Origin: Gnetum montanum
Lineage: Eukaryota; Streptophyta; Gnetopsida; Gnetales; Gnetaceae
Assembly: GCA_015680685.1 (NCBI GenBank)
Contig: MNCI01008071.1
Location: forward strand, 180,372 to 244,371
DNA length: 64,000 nucleotides
Direction: 5' to 3'
Made by a program: the position numbers and the translations under genes
Part shown: one piece after another, positions 46,481-58,614 of the stretch
Layout: each line of letters begins with the position of its first letter
How positions within the stretch are numbered: the first letter of the stretch is position 1
The notes under the pieces: generated by a model
Database searches by the model: none
Told to the model about the DNA's origin: nothing
What the model saw: only the letters and a program-made list of their open reading frames with translations

Positions 46481-46481
46481 N
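46481..46481. other. Single N, probable assembly join
   Basis: The base before the surviving part of F's left LTR is N. The LTR resumes inside its sequence (GCTTTATTAAT) without its first 110 bp or so, as judged from the right LTR (57597 onward). Confidence 0.7.
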
Positions 46482-46766
46482 GCTTTATTAATGTGGAATA
46501 ATGTATCTGGATCATGCTTTGATGATTTTTTAGGATTATCTTCCTTTGACATCTATTCCTTAGAGGTAATCCAACAATTCCATCCAATTTAGGCTTGTAA
46601 ATGGCCAGAAGGGATGGCCAGTTACCTTCCTATCATGCTACACTTGGTTGATATGCTCATTATTACAATGCACCCTCTTAGATCTTATTATAATAATACA
46701 ATACTTGTTATAAGGAGACATTATCTTTGTTATGGAGTGAGACAATTTAAGAATGGAGATGTGATA
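46482..46766 (-). repeat. Left (3') LTR of F, truncated at the N
   Basis: Matches the 57705-58115 part of the right LTR. Ends GGAGATGTGATA like the left LTR of E. Confidence 0.75.
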
Positions 46767-46886
46767 ATTTATCCCCTTAGGTTTCATTTCATCCTCAAAA
46801 ACATCTACATTAATGATCTTTTTCTAGCTCTAGTGTTCTTTCTATGCTCCAATATTTCAATAATTTGATTTCTTCTTTTGACTTAT

Positions 46887-47850
46887 TGATGAGACGTGAT
46901 ATTGCATGCACCGCGATATCGCGTATGCAATATCACGACCGTCACGATATCAGGTCATCCCCTACGATATCGCATACCTGATATCGCGGTCTACCACCAA
47001 ATCTATAAATAAGAGGCGACACTCCCCTCATTTCTGGTAGTAGGCTAGAAGTAGTGAAGCTCTAGCAGATTGATCACCCCAGAGATAGAGTATTTTCCAT
47101 GTGCCCACAGTAGGAGTTCCCAAGTGAACAGCTCTTTATTCGAGTAGCTTTGTACCTGAATGCAAGTTGTGTATAGAAATAAAGATGAGCTTTGTGGATA
47201 AAATTTGTAGTACATGGATAGGTTTTATTACATGTTATTTATTACCTGTTGTTAGTGTGGCATGAGTACGACTTGGTTACGAGCATTGACGAATGTGTAC
47301 GGCTAACCAAGGAATCGGCTACTCATCACAATTAGATTCTCTCACCCTTATCTCCTAAAACGTGGGATGAGTATGACTTGATTACAAGCATCTACGGATG
47401 TGTACGGCTAGTTAAGGAATCGAATGCTCATCACACTTAGGTTAGTTAGATGCCTTAGTATGACCACTTCGAGCATGTGCGTTACGTGTGGTGATCCCAG
47501 TAACGATTAGCGTTTGGTAGCCACAGTTGCATAGTTTAGGGTGTGTACGGTAAGTGGGAATGAATGCTGATGCTAGTTAATTTAGACTTAGGACATTAGT
47601 TAGAGTTAGCTAGTTTCTCAACCCTTTGCTCTTAGCGTAGAAGACATAAAACCAGAAAAGACTAAAAAAATCATATACCTCAGACTTACTTAACCATACA
47701 CTATGACAACAAGTAAGTCTGGGAAGACAACAAATAATAACCCAAGTGTTCCATGGGGTGTTTAGGCATTTAGTCTGTGGAGTTTGACCGGATCGCACGT
47801 GCTACGCTCGTTTCATATGGTTGAGTGTAGGGGTACCTCACCACTCATCA
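46887..47850 (+). repeat. 5' LTR of element C
   Basis: U3 has four GATATC-type palindromic blocks between about 46898 and 46990. TATA box TATAAATA at 47004-47011 and AATAAA at 47178-47183. U5 has two tandem modules of about 90-100 bp (GAGTACGACTTGGTTACGAG... and GAGTATGACTTGATTACAAG...). Confidence 0.9.
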
Positions 47851-47869
47851 TTGGCACCGTTGCGGGGGA
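47851..47869 (+). other. Primer-binding site of C (tRNA-Asp type)
   Basis: TTGGCACCGTTGCGGGGGA: the last 18 bases match the complement of the plant tRNA-Asp 3' end with two or three mismatches. Confidence 0.8.
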
Positions 47870-47989
47870 CTAAGTGTTTATGCGCTGAAAGAACATAAGG
47901 GATATCACTCACACCATTGTGAGCCTTAACAAACCTTTGGGTTAATCAAGAAAAAATTATATAATGGTGAAATTAGCACATCGATAAAA

Positions 47990-50330
47990 ATGCCTTCTTC
48001 TCATAAGAGCAACTCACTACCTAAGGACCACACACGAGATAGTCAGCAAGATAAAACACATAACCAAAATAAGCCAAGTCCTAAACAATATAGGATGACA
48101 TATACTCATCCCGATGAGTATATTCCTAACTTTACTTTTGTTCTCCATTAGGACGAACAACTACGATGAAGAGATTTGCAAGGTAACATTGTGTTACCCC
48201 CAGATCGATCAATCTCTTGCATGCTTTTCCGTACCTTGGTATAGATTAGCATGCAAGAGCATTTCACGGAATACATTGTGGAAGATTTTGACATGAGGGA
48301 TTATTATCCCATAGATGTCCAATGTATGAGAGACTTAAGGTAGGAGAGTCAACATACTTTTCTGAAGGGCAAAGCCCCGCACGTCCTTAGCAAAATAGAA
48401 GATGAGGAACCCCTTATCACAGGTTCATTAGTGAACGATGTTCCCCCTTCTAACAATGATGAGGAGGTTGGGTATCAGAACCTATGATCAACGATACATA
48501 ACATTGGTTCTGATGCTCTTGAATAACAATTGTTCACAGAGGGAACAACCACTCATGCTAAGGATAGGCACTTAGATCATCACCACGATTGGGGCCGTAG
48601 CAACCAAAGAGAAGATAAGAAACATCATCATGGCAATGGTTCCCCTTCTTCTTTCCCTTCTTCACATCGCTCACCCTCTCCTTCCACATCTAGGTGCACC
48701 CACCATGAACATAAAGGTGAGGATAAAAGTAAGAAAGAAGAAAGACCTTGATAAGAAGGTTGAGAGATAGGACAAGGGCAAGGACATAGGGAGAGTAGGG
48801 AACCACGAAGACATCATAGACGTCATGACAGAGATGATCATGATGAACCCCTACTCGCAACCCGAAGTATGCTTGACATAATAGAGGCAGTTAGGATTCC
48901 CACAAGGCATTTAAAGGATAGCTGGATCAAATGATTAGACATGAACAATATCCCACGATTTGAAGGGGGATACAATGCTAATCCAAAAAATCATTTACAG
49001 GCATTCCACAATGCTTGCACCTTGCAGAATATAGAAAATGAGTGGCAGAAGCTTAAGTTGTTCTCAAGGACACTCACTAAAGAAGCAGAGAGCTGGTACC
49101 GGTCCTTAGAACCGAAAACCATCAGGAGGTGGAGTACGATGCTAGAACTGTTCAATGAAAAGAATCAAACATACTCCAGAGTGTCCAATTTGTGTAAGCA
49201 GATCCAAGGCTGGAAGCAAGGTACACATGAACCCTTGGATGCTGCCATGGCCCGCCACTACACATTGTTACATCGTTGCCTGGGCCATGGGTACGCTCAG
49301 CGGGATCAACTTCGCCACATCGTGGATGGGCTAAGGAATGAAACTAGAAGAACCCTTGGAACTTATGCCCAAGGGAGACTCTCACAACTTAGTGCCCATG
49401 AAGTATGTAGCTTGTTGGAGTAAGTAGCAAATGAAGAAGGTGAGCTATGCAAAAGGGAAAGTGTGGAAGAGTGCAACCGCGATCCCTCCCTTTGAAAGAA
49501 GGGAGTGAAATTTTGTGATGAAGAGGATGAGTCACCAATCAAAGAGTTGGTGAATCGGAAAACTTTTCTGATCCAAAATTTAACAACTGAGGTATTGGCC
49601 AAAGTAGACCAAATGTGGGATTCCTTAGACTCAAGAATTGTAACAGTCTTGAAAATTGTAGAAGAGTCTAAGGTTGAACAAAGTAGTGATAAAGGTAAGA
49701 AAAAGTGGAGAGATTTAAGCCCTACAAATAACAAGGGTAAGGAAAAAATCACTAACTCTGATGTGGCTGAGGATTCTAACACAGACGATGACGGTGGATG
49801 TGAGATCTGCCATTATGACCATCCTAAGGGATGTTGCCCCATCATCTCACATCAACAAGAGTCTGGGGTGTATGCGCTTAATCCAAGACTCAACCAAAGG
49901 CAAACACCCCGTAGGTTACCTTATCCACAAGGTAACCCAAGGCAGTTCCACCAACCCTTAACATATTATCCAAGTGGAACTCCACCAAAGTGCATCGGAT
50001 AGCATCAATAGTGGCAATACCCACAGTCATGGGGGATGCCATCGCCAACACAATAGTACCCTTACCGGTAGCCTGACCCTTATGGATATTATGTGCAGTA
50101 GTCGATTTCTCCAAGTGACTCTATGAGTCAGTCAACCCCCAACCGTCACTACCAAGTTTGGGAATACTTCAAAAGGACTCCTTCTCCTCTGGGAGACATT
50201 TCATACTCATTCTGTCCTCCTAATCCATCTGCACCTCTTCCACCACAAGTAGTTCCCATAACACCTCCTACTCCAACAATGCAAGGGGAACTTCCACCTC
50301 AACCTTAGCAATGTCACGCAGCGAGAGCTG
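47990..50330 (+). pseudogene. Gag of element C
   Basis: Starts ATG 47990 (MPSSHKSNS). N-terminal part has YTHPDEYIPNFTFVLH, then a His/Ser/Lys-rich stretch at about 48530-48750. The gag core frame 48941-49423 is well preserved (MNNIPRFEGGYN, AESWYRSLEP, QGWKQGTHEPLDAAM, RRTLGTYAQGRLSQL). A Lys/Asp-rich region and the cysteine cluster CEICHYDHPKGCCP at about 49800-49845 follow, then a Pro/Gln/Tyr-rich tail. In the core, C is better preserved than D. Several stops. Confidence 0.82.
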
Positions 50331-50469
50331 TAAAAATCTAACCTGTTGATGCTTCTGACAACTGTAAACAAAGAAGACCTTACTTCAAAACCAAAATCCA
50401 AGACAAACTCTCACAAAAACAAGTGGTTGGGGCCATGTACACTCCTCTATCACCATCTAACACTTTAGA

Positions 50470-50935
50470 GCATCCTTCAATCCAACAGAGTGTAATGCAT
50501 ACGGTTATGTTAACGCATACCGTAACTGACTAGATCAAGGTAGGCCACCTTCCTAGGAAACTAACTGACACTAGGAGTCCCTTAATCTATTTACAGATCT
50601 TCGAAAATAAACCACATAGGTCTCTTCTTAACTTGGGTTCTAGATTCAACTTAATTTCACGAGAGATGTATCATGCCTAGAACCTACCCCAACTTAAGAA
50701 GAGCAACATTCAACTAGAGCTAGAAAACCAGTCCATCACCATTCCCTTAGGATTGGTGGAGGACATCATTACCATTGTGTGTGGTTGGTCCTATCCAACT
50801 AATTTTCTGGTGATTGAAGTTAACAACAACGAAGGGGACTTCCCAATTATAATGGGAAGGACATGGGTAAGTACAGTAGACGCATGCCTTAGGATCTACT
50901 ATCTTTCCTTGGAAATCTCTAAGACAAACATATGT
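50470..50935 (+). pseudogene. Aspartic protease of element C
   Basis: Contains GHLPRKL, the active-site region LLNLGSRFNLISREMY (near 50625-50660), then GLVEDIITIVCGWSYPTNFLV and GDFPIIMGRTWVSTVDA. The catalytic Asp is Asn (AAC), and earlier stops interrupt it. Homologous to the protease of D. Confidence 0.75.
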
Positions 50936-51324
50936 GCAAATATTGAGAAGAGGAAAGTTCCATGCATCACATACAATGATTCATCAAGTGATGACATGGA
51001 GGAAATGCCTCCATGTAATAGGTGTGCCCAAGAAACATTGAAAAAAATATGCCTGTATGTAGAGACCACACAAAAAGTAGTAGACACCTCGTGGTTGACA
51101 GTTAGAAGGAGCAGAAAAATGTGCATGGAACGAACTGGGGAAATCCATGCCAACAATGAAGGCATAGACACATTGAAATATGAGTGTTGCCAACTTCCAC
51201 CCCTCAATCTAAGAACATCAGTTGGGAGAAGTTGGGCACTTCTACGAAATTCAAATAGATGCTCATTATTTTGGATCTCTCCCTTACAACTAAGTCATGG
51301 GGGAGATGACCACCTATGTTAATC
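50936..51324 (+). pseudogene. Protease-RT linker remnant of element C
   Basis: An open segment with CITYNDSSSDDMEEMPPCNRC and YECCQLPPLNL, matching the linker of D (CFQLPSLNLENINWGKL). The alignment shifts frame and then stops before the RT would begin. Confidence 0.6.
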
Positions 51325-51325
51325 N
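51325..51325. other. Single N within element C
   Basis: Sequence to its right (TTTTACCTTTAAGTCACAATG) aligns with the post-pol region of D around 5995. Sequence to its left is the linker remnant plus about 80 bp not found in D. Confidence 0.65.
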
Positions 51326-53004
51326 TTTTACCTTTAAGTCACAATGTTGATACTAAGGTATGTTTCTTTTGATATGGTAGGCAATGAGACCAGTTCATCC
51401 ATGCATCCACCAATTTCTATGGTTTCTCTTAGCTTGGAAATGTATAGTCCCTTTCTAATAAGAACTTTAACAAATCGATGACTGGGGATTTCTCAAACTA
51501 AGGAAGGACTCATGGATTGAAAAGGGTGTGACTTCAAAGGAACTTGATGCTTTTGTGTTGGTCATTCTCTTAGGTGCTTGAATGTTTCTTCTTGAGTTTT
51601 TCTTGCCATTTTGATGTTACCCAATTATTGGAAGCTGAGACAATAAAAATAATAAGTCTTTGCATGGTGTGGTTCTCATGCATAAAATCACAAAACTCAA
51701 AAAAAATGGTAAGTGAAAAAAAAGTGAGAATTCAAAGCATACCCCTTAGATGAATAAACTTGGGCTACAAGCACTGGTTATGGAACCAAAAGTGTTCCCT
51801 CTAACTAATGCCCTTCTCGCTTCCCATTCTCTCCTTTGTTTCATTGGAATGGTGGTGGCTCTTGGAGTGTGCATTCTTGTTGCCCAAGTGGATGGTTTAA
51901 CTGAATGCGTTGATGCGAAGTCACTGGATGTGGTTGGTTTGAGGCCAGAGTTGGAATGAGATTTACCAAGTCACATTAATCATCAAACACACAAGGGTTG
52001 TACACCACCCTGTTCCTGGGATTCTTTCCATTTCTCTTCTCTCCATCCTTCTCTCCATTGTTCACCTCATTGTCTGTTGTATCATTGGTGTATATATGTT
52101 GGTTGATGCATTGTTTCTTTTTGGTAAATTCTTGTGGTTAAGACTTTAACTCTTGTTCCAAATGACATTCCCAGGGCCTATAGACTCTTTGAATGTGGGT
52201 TTGTTAGGGCATTAAGGGCATGAGCCTACTTTGGAGAGGACCCACTGACATTCCTATTTGGAACATTAGTTAACTTCTTTCCCTTAACATTGTGCAATTA
52301 ATTTTATTTTGCTCATTACCATCTTGACATCCCTTTCCTCGATGTCATAGTTGTCCCTTTTTATCTATCTTTCTTACTCATTTTCTTTTTCCATTCTAAT
52401 GCTACCAGAGGTTCGTGATTAGTCATGGGGGTACGGGGCTTGATTTTTTCGATTTTCTCCTAGCTCCAAAATTTTTTATTTTCTTCCTAACCCCTACACC
52501 TTCGGTAGTCATTAGTCACATATTCCCAGATCCATATGAGCCATACCACAACCTAGCCAATGAGTTTACACCAAAGCAAGGTATCAATTACATGATGATT
52601 CAATTACCCTTGCTAATATATGATTGTGTTGTGTGTGCAAATGGTGGAAATGCAAACAACAGATTGGATCTGGAGCAAACACTTGGAGTGGAGCCATGCT
52701 AGATGCAACAATGCAAGGAGCAAGATCGATGGTGCGTTTATGGATGGATAAGAAAGGTGCAATCTTGGCATTGGAAGTAGCAACATTTCTTTCTCTCTCT
52801 CTCTTTCTCAGCTGCCAACAAAGGCCTAATGTCATTGTAATAAGGTGTTCATCCTTGTTTTCATGAACACCAATTTTGTCAAGTCTTGTAATAATGATCC
52901 GTTCACATGTCATTCCATTAGTTCCATTCCCCTCAATAATTCTGTAACTACTTGATATTATTATAAGGAACTAGAGGATGAGTTTTCATTCAGTCATGGG
53001 GGTA
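51326..53004 (+). other. 3' non-coding region of element C
   Basis: No protein recognised. Contains the 51-nt motif (52195-52245), an internal polypurine-like AGTCATGGGGGTA (52421-52433), a CT-rich run at about 52789-52806 and the true polypurine tract AGTCATGGGGGTA (52992-53004). Confidence 0.6.
52195..52245 (+). other. Conserved 51-nt hairpin-ended motif (C copy)
   Basis: Begins GTGGGT and ends ACCCAC, a perfect 6-bp stem. Core AGGGCATTAAGGGCATGAG and CTACTTTGGAGAGG. Confidence 0.65.
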
Positions 53005-53938
53005 TGATGAGACACGATATCGCAACTGTCGCGATATCATGTCATCCCCTACGATATCGTGTACATGATATCGCGGTCTATCACCAAATCTATAAATAAG
53101 AGGCAGCACTCCCCTGATTTCTGGTAGTAGGCTAAAAGTAGCGAAGCTCTGGCAGATTGATCACCCCAGAGATAGAGTATTTTCCATATGCCTGCAATAG
53201 GAGTCCCCAAGTGAACGGATCTTTATTCGAGCATCTTTGTACTTGAACGCAAGTTGTGTACGGCAATAAAGACGAGCTTTGTGGATAAACCTTGCAAACA
53301 TGGATAGGTTTTATTACATGTTATTTATTACCTATTGTTAGCGCGGCATGAGTAGGACTTGGTTATGAGCATTGACGAATGTGTACGGCTAACCAAGGAA
53401 TCGGCTACTCATCACGATTATATTTTCTCACCCTTATCTTCTAGAACATGGGATGAGTACAACTTGATTATGAGAATCTATAGATGTGTATAGCTAGTCA
53501 AGAAATTGACTGCTCATCACACATAGGCTAGTTAGGTGCCTCAGTACAACCACTTTGAGCACGTGTGTTACGTGTGGTGATCCTAGTAACAATTAGCATT
53601 TGGTAGCCACAGTTGCATAGTTTAGGGTATGTATAGTAAGTGGAAATAGATGCTGACGCTAGTTAATTAAGGCTTAGGACATTAGTTAGAGTTAGCTAGT
53701 TTCTCAACCCTTTGCTCTTAGCGTAGAAGACATAAAACCAGAAAAGACCAAAAAAATCATATACCTTGGACTTACTTAACCATACACCGTGACAACAAGT
53801 AAGTCTGGGAAGACAATGAATGATTAACCCCAAGTGTTCCATGGGGCGTTTAGGCATTTAGTCTGCTGAGTTCAACCGGATCGCGTGTGCTACGCTCGTT
53901 TCGTATGGTTGAGTGTAGGGGTACCTTGCCACTCATCA
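53005..53938 (+). repeat. 3' LTR of element C
   Basis: TGATGAGACACGATATC...CCACTCATCA, 934 bp, with AATAAA at 53265-53270. Followed by the duplication CTTAT. Confidence 0.9.
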
Positions 53939-54479
53939 CTTATGGTTGAATATCCTAATTTTCTCTTGCTTAATCTACAAAAAAATCTAAGCGAGAAGAA
54001 TATCTAGAAATTAAATCTTATTTTATTAATACTTACCTTCATTTATAGGTAATGATGAGAGGTGAATTAAATTTCTACCAACCACCAATAATCAATCCTA
54101 ACTAAGATCACACAAATCGCAACTTATTTATGGCTGTGGTAATGAGAAAGATCACACAAAATTGTGAAGGTGAAGAAAATTAAATTTTTTTTAATTGTAT
54201 TATCCAAAAATATTTTACCTTTCTCATTAACATATAAATTAACCAATGAAAGAAAATAAGAAGGTTATGAATAAAAGTGAGGTTAAGATACTCCTTGATC
54301 TTCATCAACCTCATGGATTCATGAAAGCAGTTGTAGTTGTGCCATAAGGGGCATATGATCAGATGACCTTGTTTGGGATGGTAGGGCTTCATCTTGCTTC
54401 TCAATTGCTTCCTTAGGAATTAACTCTAATAGCTTGATAACTTGGAAGAATTAGATATTCTACAAAATATAGTCTAAGG

Positions 54480-54960
54480 TCCTGATGAAGAATGACATTG
54501 ACCCATCTTCATTAGTCATGGCATCATAATTAGTGAATAATGGTTTTTAATGAGTACCATCCATCAACATCATCTATTTTTGAATTCTAGTATTTAACTT
54601 GTCTATTGAAGATTCAAAATAAACATAATATGCTCTAGCCAATGAAATTACATAGTGGATTAATGTGAACATCTTCTAAAATTGGTATAAGAATTCGCAA
54701 CATTCTTGTAGGCATAGAGCATTAGTATTCGAATCTTGTAATTATGTTAGGATGTAGGGGTATTGATATTCATGTTAGTTCAAGGCCCAAGGTAGATATA
54801 GTAGTTGTTGTCTTTAATTAGTTAGAGACCTTGTAAGCATGTTGTATGTGGCCATCATTATTCTTGGATTCTTAGATTCTCTCTTGGGTTATTTCTCCTC
54901 ATGGGTATCATACACCTTATCGGAACAAGATTATGATTCTTCATGATATTCTGCTACATG
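54480..54960 (-). pseudogene. CCR4-like fragment in element F, internally deleted
   Basis: Aligns with the ends of the E copy (E about 32295-32430 and 32950-33190), but about 510 bp between them are missing, with the join near 54685-54705. Recognisable only by comparison with E. Presence in two copies shows that the capture predates amplification of the family. Confidence 0.65.
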
Positions 54961-57582
54961 ATCTAGTTATAGGCTAAATTGGTATACATCTTCTTGACTA
55001 TTCTATTTTACTATCTCATTGATTTGTTGGATCAGTAAGCATTAACTATATTACCTAGACATTTAATGACTTTTCTACCTCCCTTAGGATACTGACTCTA
55101 GTAGTGTAATAAATGACATACTAGGGGCTAGTGTTCTAGGACTATCTATTTGTAGAGGTTAAGAACCTAATCCTAAGGTCTAAGATAGCCTAAGAGTTTA
55201 GATTTGTTGGTCCTAATAATTGAATTATTAGGCATGGTTAGTCACTCTAAGCTATGACCTCTAAAGACATGATTTAAGGCATTACCTAATTATTAGATAT
55301 CTAGATTATCAATATGACCTCATCAATAACTTTAGAAGGCCAAAAAATATTAGAAACAATCATTCATATATCAGAAATGGACATCGTATGCCTAGGTTAT
55401 GCTAAATTGAGTCTCCAAGGGTCTTAAGCCATAGTTTTGGGGCAAAGAGTAAAAACTATTTTTCAGAGCTATGTGGGATAGACCTAACTACTTTGCCATT
55501 ACGGTCAAGAGATTGAAATATATTGAAAATAGCTCTTTGTTTACTAGAAAACGTTTTATAGAATCAGAAGTAACAGCTTTTGAAATCTAGATGTTTGGGC
55601 ACAAAATCTAAGACTTCATAGGAGGTCATCCATACTAGTACTACTTCATGATCAAGATGCTTATTTATAGAATTTTTATTTTGGTTGTTGCCAACTAATT
55701 TAATTTGATTGGTTATTACATTTTGAAATTTAAAATTTTCTCCTACCTTTCAAAATGTTAAATTCAATTTTTTTCTATATATTTTTTCTTTAATTAACAA
55801 GCTTTTTGAAATTTTCAAAATGATGGAAAAGGTCAAATGCTGAATTTGCTAGAGGCAGTATTTGAGGGTGGTGACAGTGGTTGAGATCTTTGAAAGAGGC
55901 AGCATTTAATGCTGTTCATAGTGGCCAAGATCGTTAGAGGAGGTAAGATCCTCTGATGTTGCCAATGACCACAACCATCGTGGGCCTGGAATTTTCAACT
56001 AGAGATGCAATGAAGGCGGCGATGGTAGGGCACAGAGGGTGGCTGAGTTGGCTGGCTATGTGAAGGCAGAGTAGGAGGTGGCTGCAGGTGGAGCAAAAAG
56101 AAGATTTTTGTACACATTGGCGGACAATGGAAGGTGGAAGCATAACGATGTAAGATGATGTGTGTGTTGGTGATGTGGTGAGGAAGGCGGGAGCACAACG
56201 ATGCAAATTGACGTGTGTATTGAGGAAGGCAGCAACCAGTACGGTTGCTACATGGCCCTTGCCAGACACCCGTGACCCCTTAGGATGGGGGTGAGACCAT
56301 TATTGGGCCTACGTAGCCCCTGTATAGGGGTACACAGCCCCCTTGATAGGCTTGTGCGGTCCAGTATGGGCAATGCGGCCACTTGCACGGGCCTCACGGA
56401 AATAGGTAGATTAGCATAGCCAAGCCAAAAATTTGAAATCATTTTTGAATTTATTATTGTTTTTAATTAATTTTTTATTTTTATTTTACTTTTAAGTTAT
56501 TATTTATATATAAAAAGTAGTCTATAATGTAGCAATTTAACTTGGTGGTTAGGTGATTAAGTGAGAGGTCTTAGGTTTGTTTCTAAGATCCAAACTTTTG
56601 GCCTTAGGTTTTTTTTTCCCAATCTTTTTATTATTATTTTATTATGACATGTAAAATGGGAAACTTCAAACGGTGCTATCTTCTAAATCGTAAGTACTAC
56701 GCATTTTGTATAGTTTTAGGGTTCAAAAACTAAGTCGGATTTTCAAGATTTAAAAAGACCAATATAGCTTATTTTGCTATAATGCACATCAATACAGTAG
56801 TATAATAGCAACATGAGGATTTTAGGTGACTTACACTTGGTTATAAATGATATACCAACTTTTAGACAAAATGTAACACATATACCTAATAGTTTTGTAA
56901 GTGTGATGTAGGTCTATCTTTTCACATCATGACTATTCCTTAATGAGGTACTAAGGTGAAGGTTAGTAAAGTAAGACATCATAACATTACTCATTAAGTA
57001 TTGAATCTCTTACTAAAAATCTTTATTAGTTGAATAGGGATGATACAATCTTATAGTTAGCTTGAATTCCTTAAACTTATTAATGCATAGGTCCTAAGTA
57101 GAGGAGGGTGATAAGTTCCAAAAGAAACAAAGTCCTAAGACTTAGGTCATAGCTATTAGCCTTCATGGGGGAACTTAACAATGACCTTAATTTAATTAAC
57201 ATTCTACCAATGCTACAAGATAGGTAAGAGTTGAACAAATTTATTGTTGTCTTACTAGGGTTTCTCATACTTGATGTACCTTACTAAAGCATCATAAGAT
57301 CTCCTAGTTGTCGATATCCATAAAATTCACTACAAAGAAATCTTGTTGGTTGGCGGGATCCTTCTTGAATATGATGCGCATTCATGGTTTTCTTGTAGGT
57401 GTGTGGTCTTGACTCATTTGTCCATAAAAATCATTTGAAGAATATTTTTTGGATTACATCAGTCATCTCAAACATAAGGCACATTTGGTGGTGGTCTATG
57501 GCTCTTCTTGGATTGTGGCTTCATGGTTTGTCATTATATTGTAGTTGGTTTTTGATTTTGATTGGCTTTTCGGTTGTGGTTT
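54961..57582 (-). other. Non-coding interior of element F
   Basis: No protein recognised. A more GC-rich stretch at 55900-56420 corresponds loosely to E around 34150-35130. A possible tRNA-like relic (TGGTGGTTAGGTGATTAAG followed by AGGTCTTAGGTTTGTTTCTAAG) lies at 56543-56590. Confidence 0.45.
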
Positions 57583-57594
57583 GCTGTGATACCA
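57583..57594 (-). other. Primer-binding site of F (tRNA-iMet type)
   Basis: Minus-strand TGGTATCACAGC, one mismatch to TGGTATCAGAGC. Confidence 0.75.
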
Positions 57595-57596
57595 AA

Positions 57597-58115
57597 TGTG
57601 ACATTTTATTTCCAGATGTCATGACAAATGTCAAGTATACATTAAATTCAACATTATGCATAAAATAATATTAAGGAAAATGTAAACAGAAAATGAAAAT
57701 AATGCTTTATTAATACGGAATAATGTATTTGGATTATGTTCTAAGGGTTCCTTGGGGTCATCCTTCTTCAGCATCTATTCCTTAGAGGCAATCCAACACT
57801 GCTACCATGGTTAGGCCTGTAACTAACTAGAAGGGATGACTAGTCATCTTTTTGTCTTGCTTCACTTAGCACCTATTACTTACCTTCCTTGGATTTGCAA
57901 CTCTATGTTGATATGATTCCTAATGCCCAAGTATAAATACCTTATGTTAAACCCTCAAAGGACACATCAAGAGACATCCCTAATATTACAATACATCATT
58001 TTGAATCTTAATTACAACTTTCTCCTTTAGGTGATATTACAATAATACAACACTTGTTATGAAGAAACACCATCTTTATTATGGAGCAATACCATTTGGG
58101 AATGGAAATCTAATA
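57597..58115 (-). repeat. 5' LTR of element F (right)
   Basis: TGTGACATTT...GGAAATCTAATA in plus view, 519 bp. Homologous to the E LTRs. Confidence 0.82.
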
Positions 58116-58614
58116 GTAGGCTTGCTTATTATCCTATAAAATTTTCCCTTTTAATTTTATTAGGACCTTTTTATTACATACAATACTACTAGCATGTATC
58201 CATTTTGACAATCCTACCTGAAGCCTATTTCAACACCATATAAGATAGTAGGCTTGAGTGTTGTCCTATAAATTTTTTCCTTTAGATTTATTAGGATTTT
58301 TTATCATATAAAATACAACTAGCTTATCTCCATCTTGACCATCTTACCTTAATCTTATTTCTTATATCTTTATCAATTTCACTATGTGGTTGGAGCATTG
58401 TAGAATTGTTTGTAGTGAGGGACTTTCTAGCTTTCAATTCCCACTTCTATTTTACTATTGTTTATGTTATTAGGAATTTTTTATCATATAAAACACCATA
58501 AGTCTATCTTCATTGAAAATCCTACATTAATCTTGTTTCTTATATCATTATTAATGTTGTAGTATATGAGTTAGAAATGTACAACCATTAGTTTTGTAAT
58601 CCCTTAAAACTATT
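58116..58614. repeat. Degenerate 130-bp repeats between F and H
   Basis: Three diverged units share GTAGGCTTG(A/C), CCTATAAA(A/T)TTT, TTATTAGGA..TTTTTATCATATAAAA and TTAATCTT(A/G)TTTCTTATATC (starting near 58116, 58243 and 58460). No coding frame. Ends with CTATT, the probable duplication of H. Confidence 0.55.

Larger units (their letters stand above)
46887..53938 (+). mobile_element. Element C: gag-protease element without RT
   Basis: LTRs 46887-47850 and 53005-53938, TGATGA...TCATCA, flanked by TSD CTTAT (46882-46886, 53939-53943). Contains a tRNA-Asp-type primer site, gag, protease, a short linker, then a 3' region aligned with that of D. RT, RNase H and integrase are absent. An N at 51325 lies near the point of loss, so deletion and assembly collapse cannot be separated. 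Confidence 0.92.
46482..58115 (-). mobile_element. Element F: second CCR4-carrying non-autonomous element, split by C
   Basis: Same family as E. Left LTR partial (46482-46766), right LTR 57597-58115, tRNA-iMet-type primer site next to the right LTR, and a minus-strand polypurine tract (TAAGGGGATAAAT) beside the left LTR. Element C (46887-53938) is inserted 120 bp inside the left LTR. Apart from C the interior aligns with E in parts, including the CCR4-like fragment. No gag or pol. Confidence 0.8.

Noticed and set aside
52789-52806. CT-rich microsatellite as a regulatory element
   Set aside because: Short simple repeat in a non-coding 3' region; no conserved position in D.
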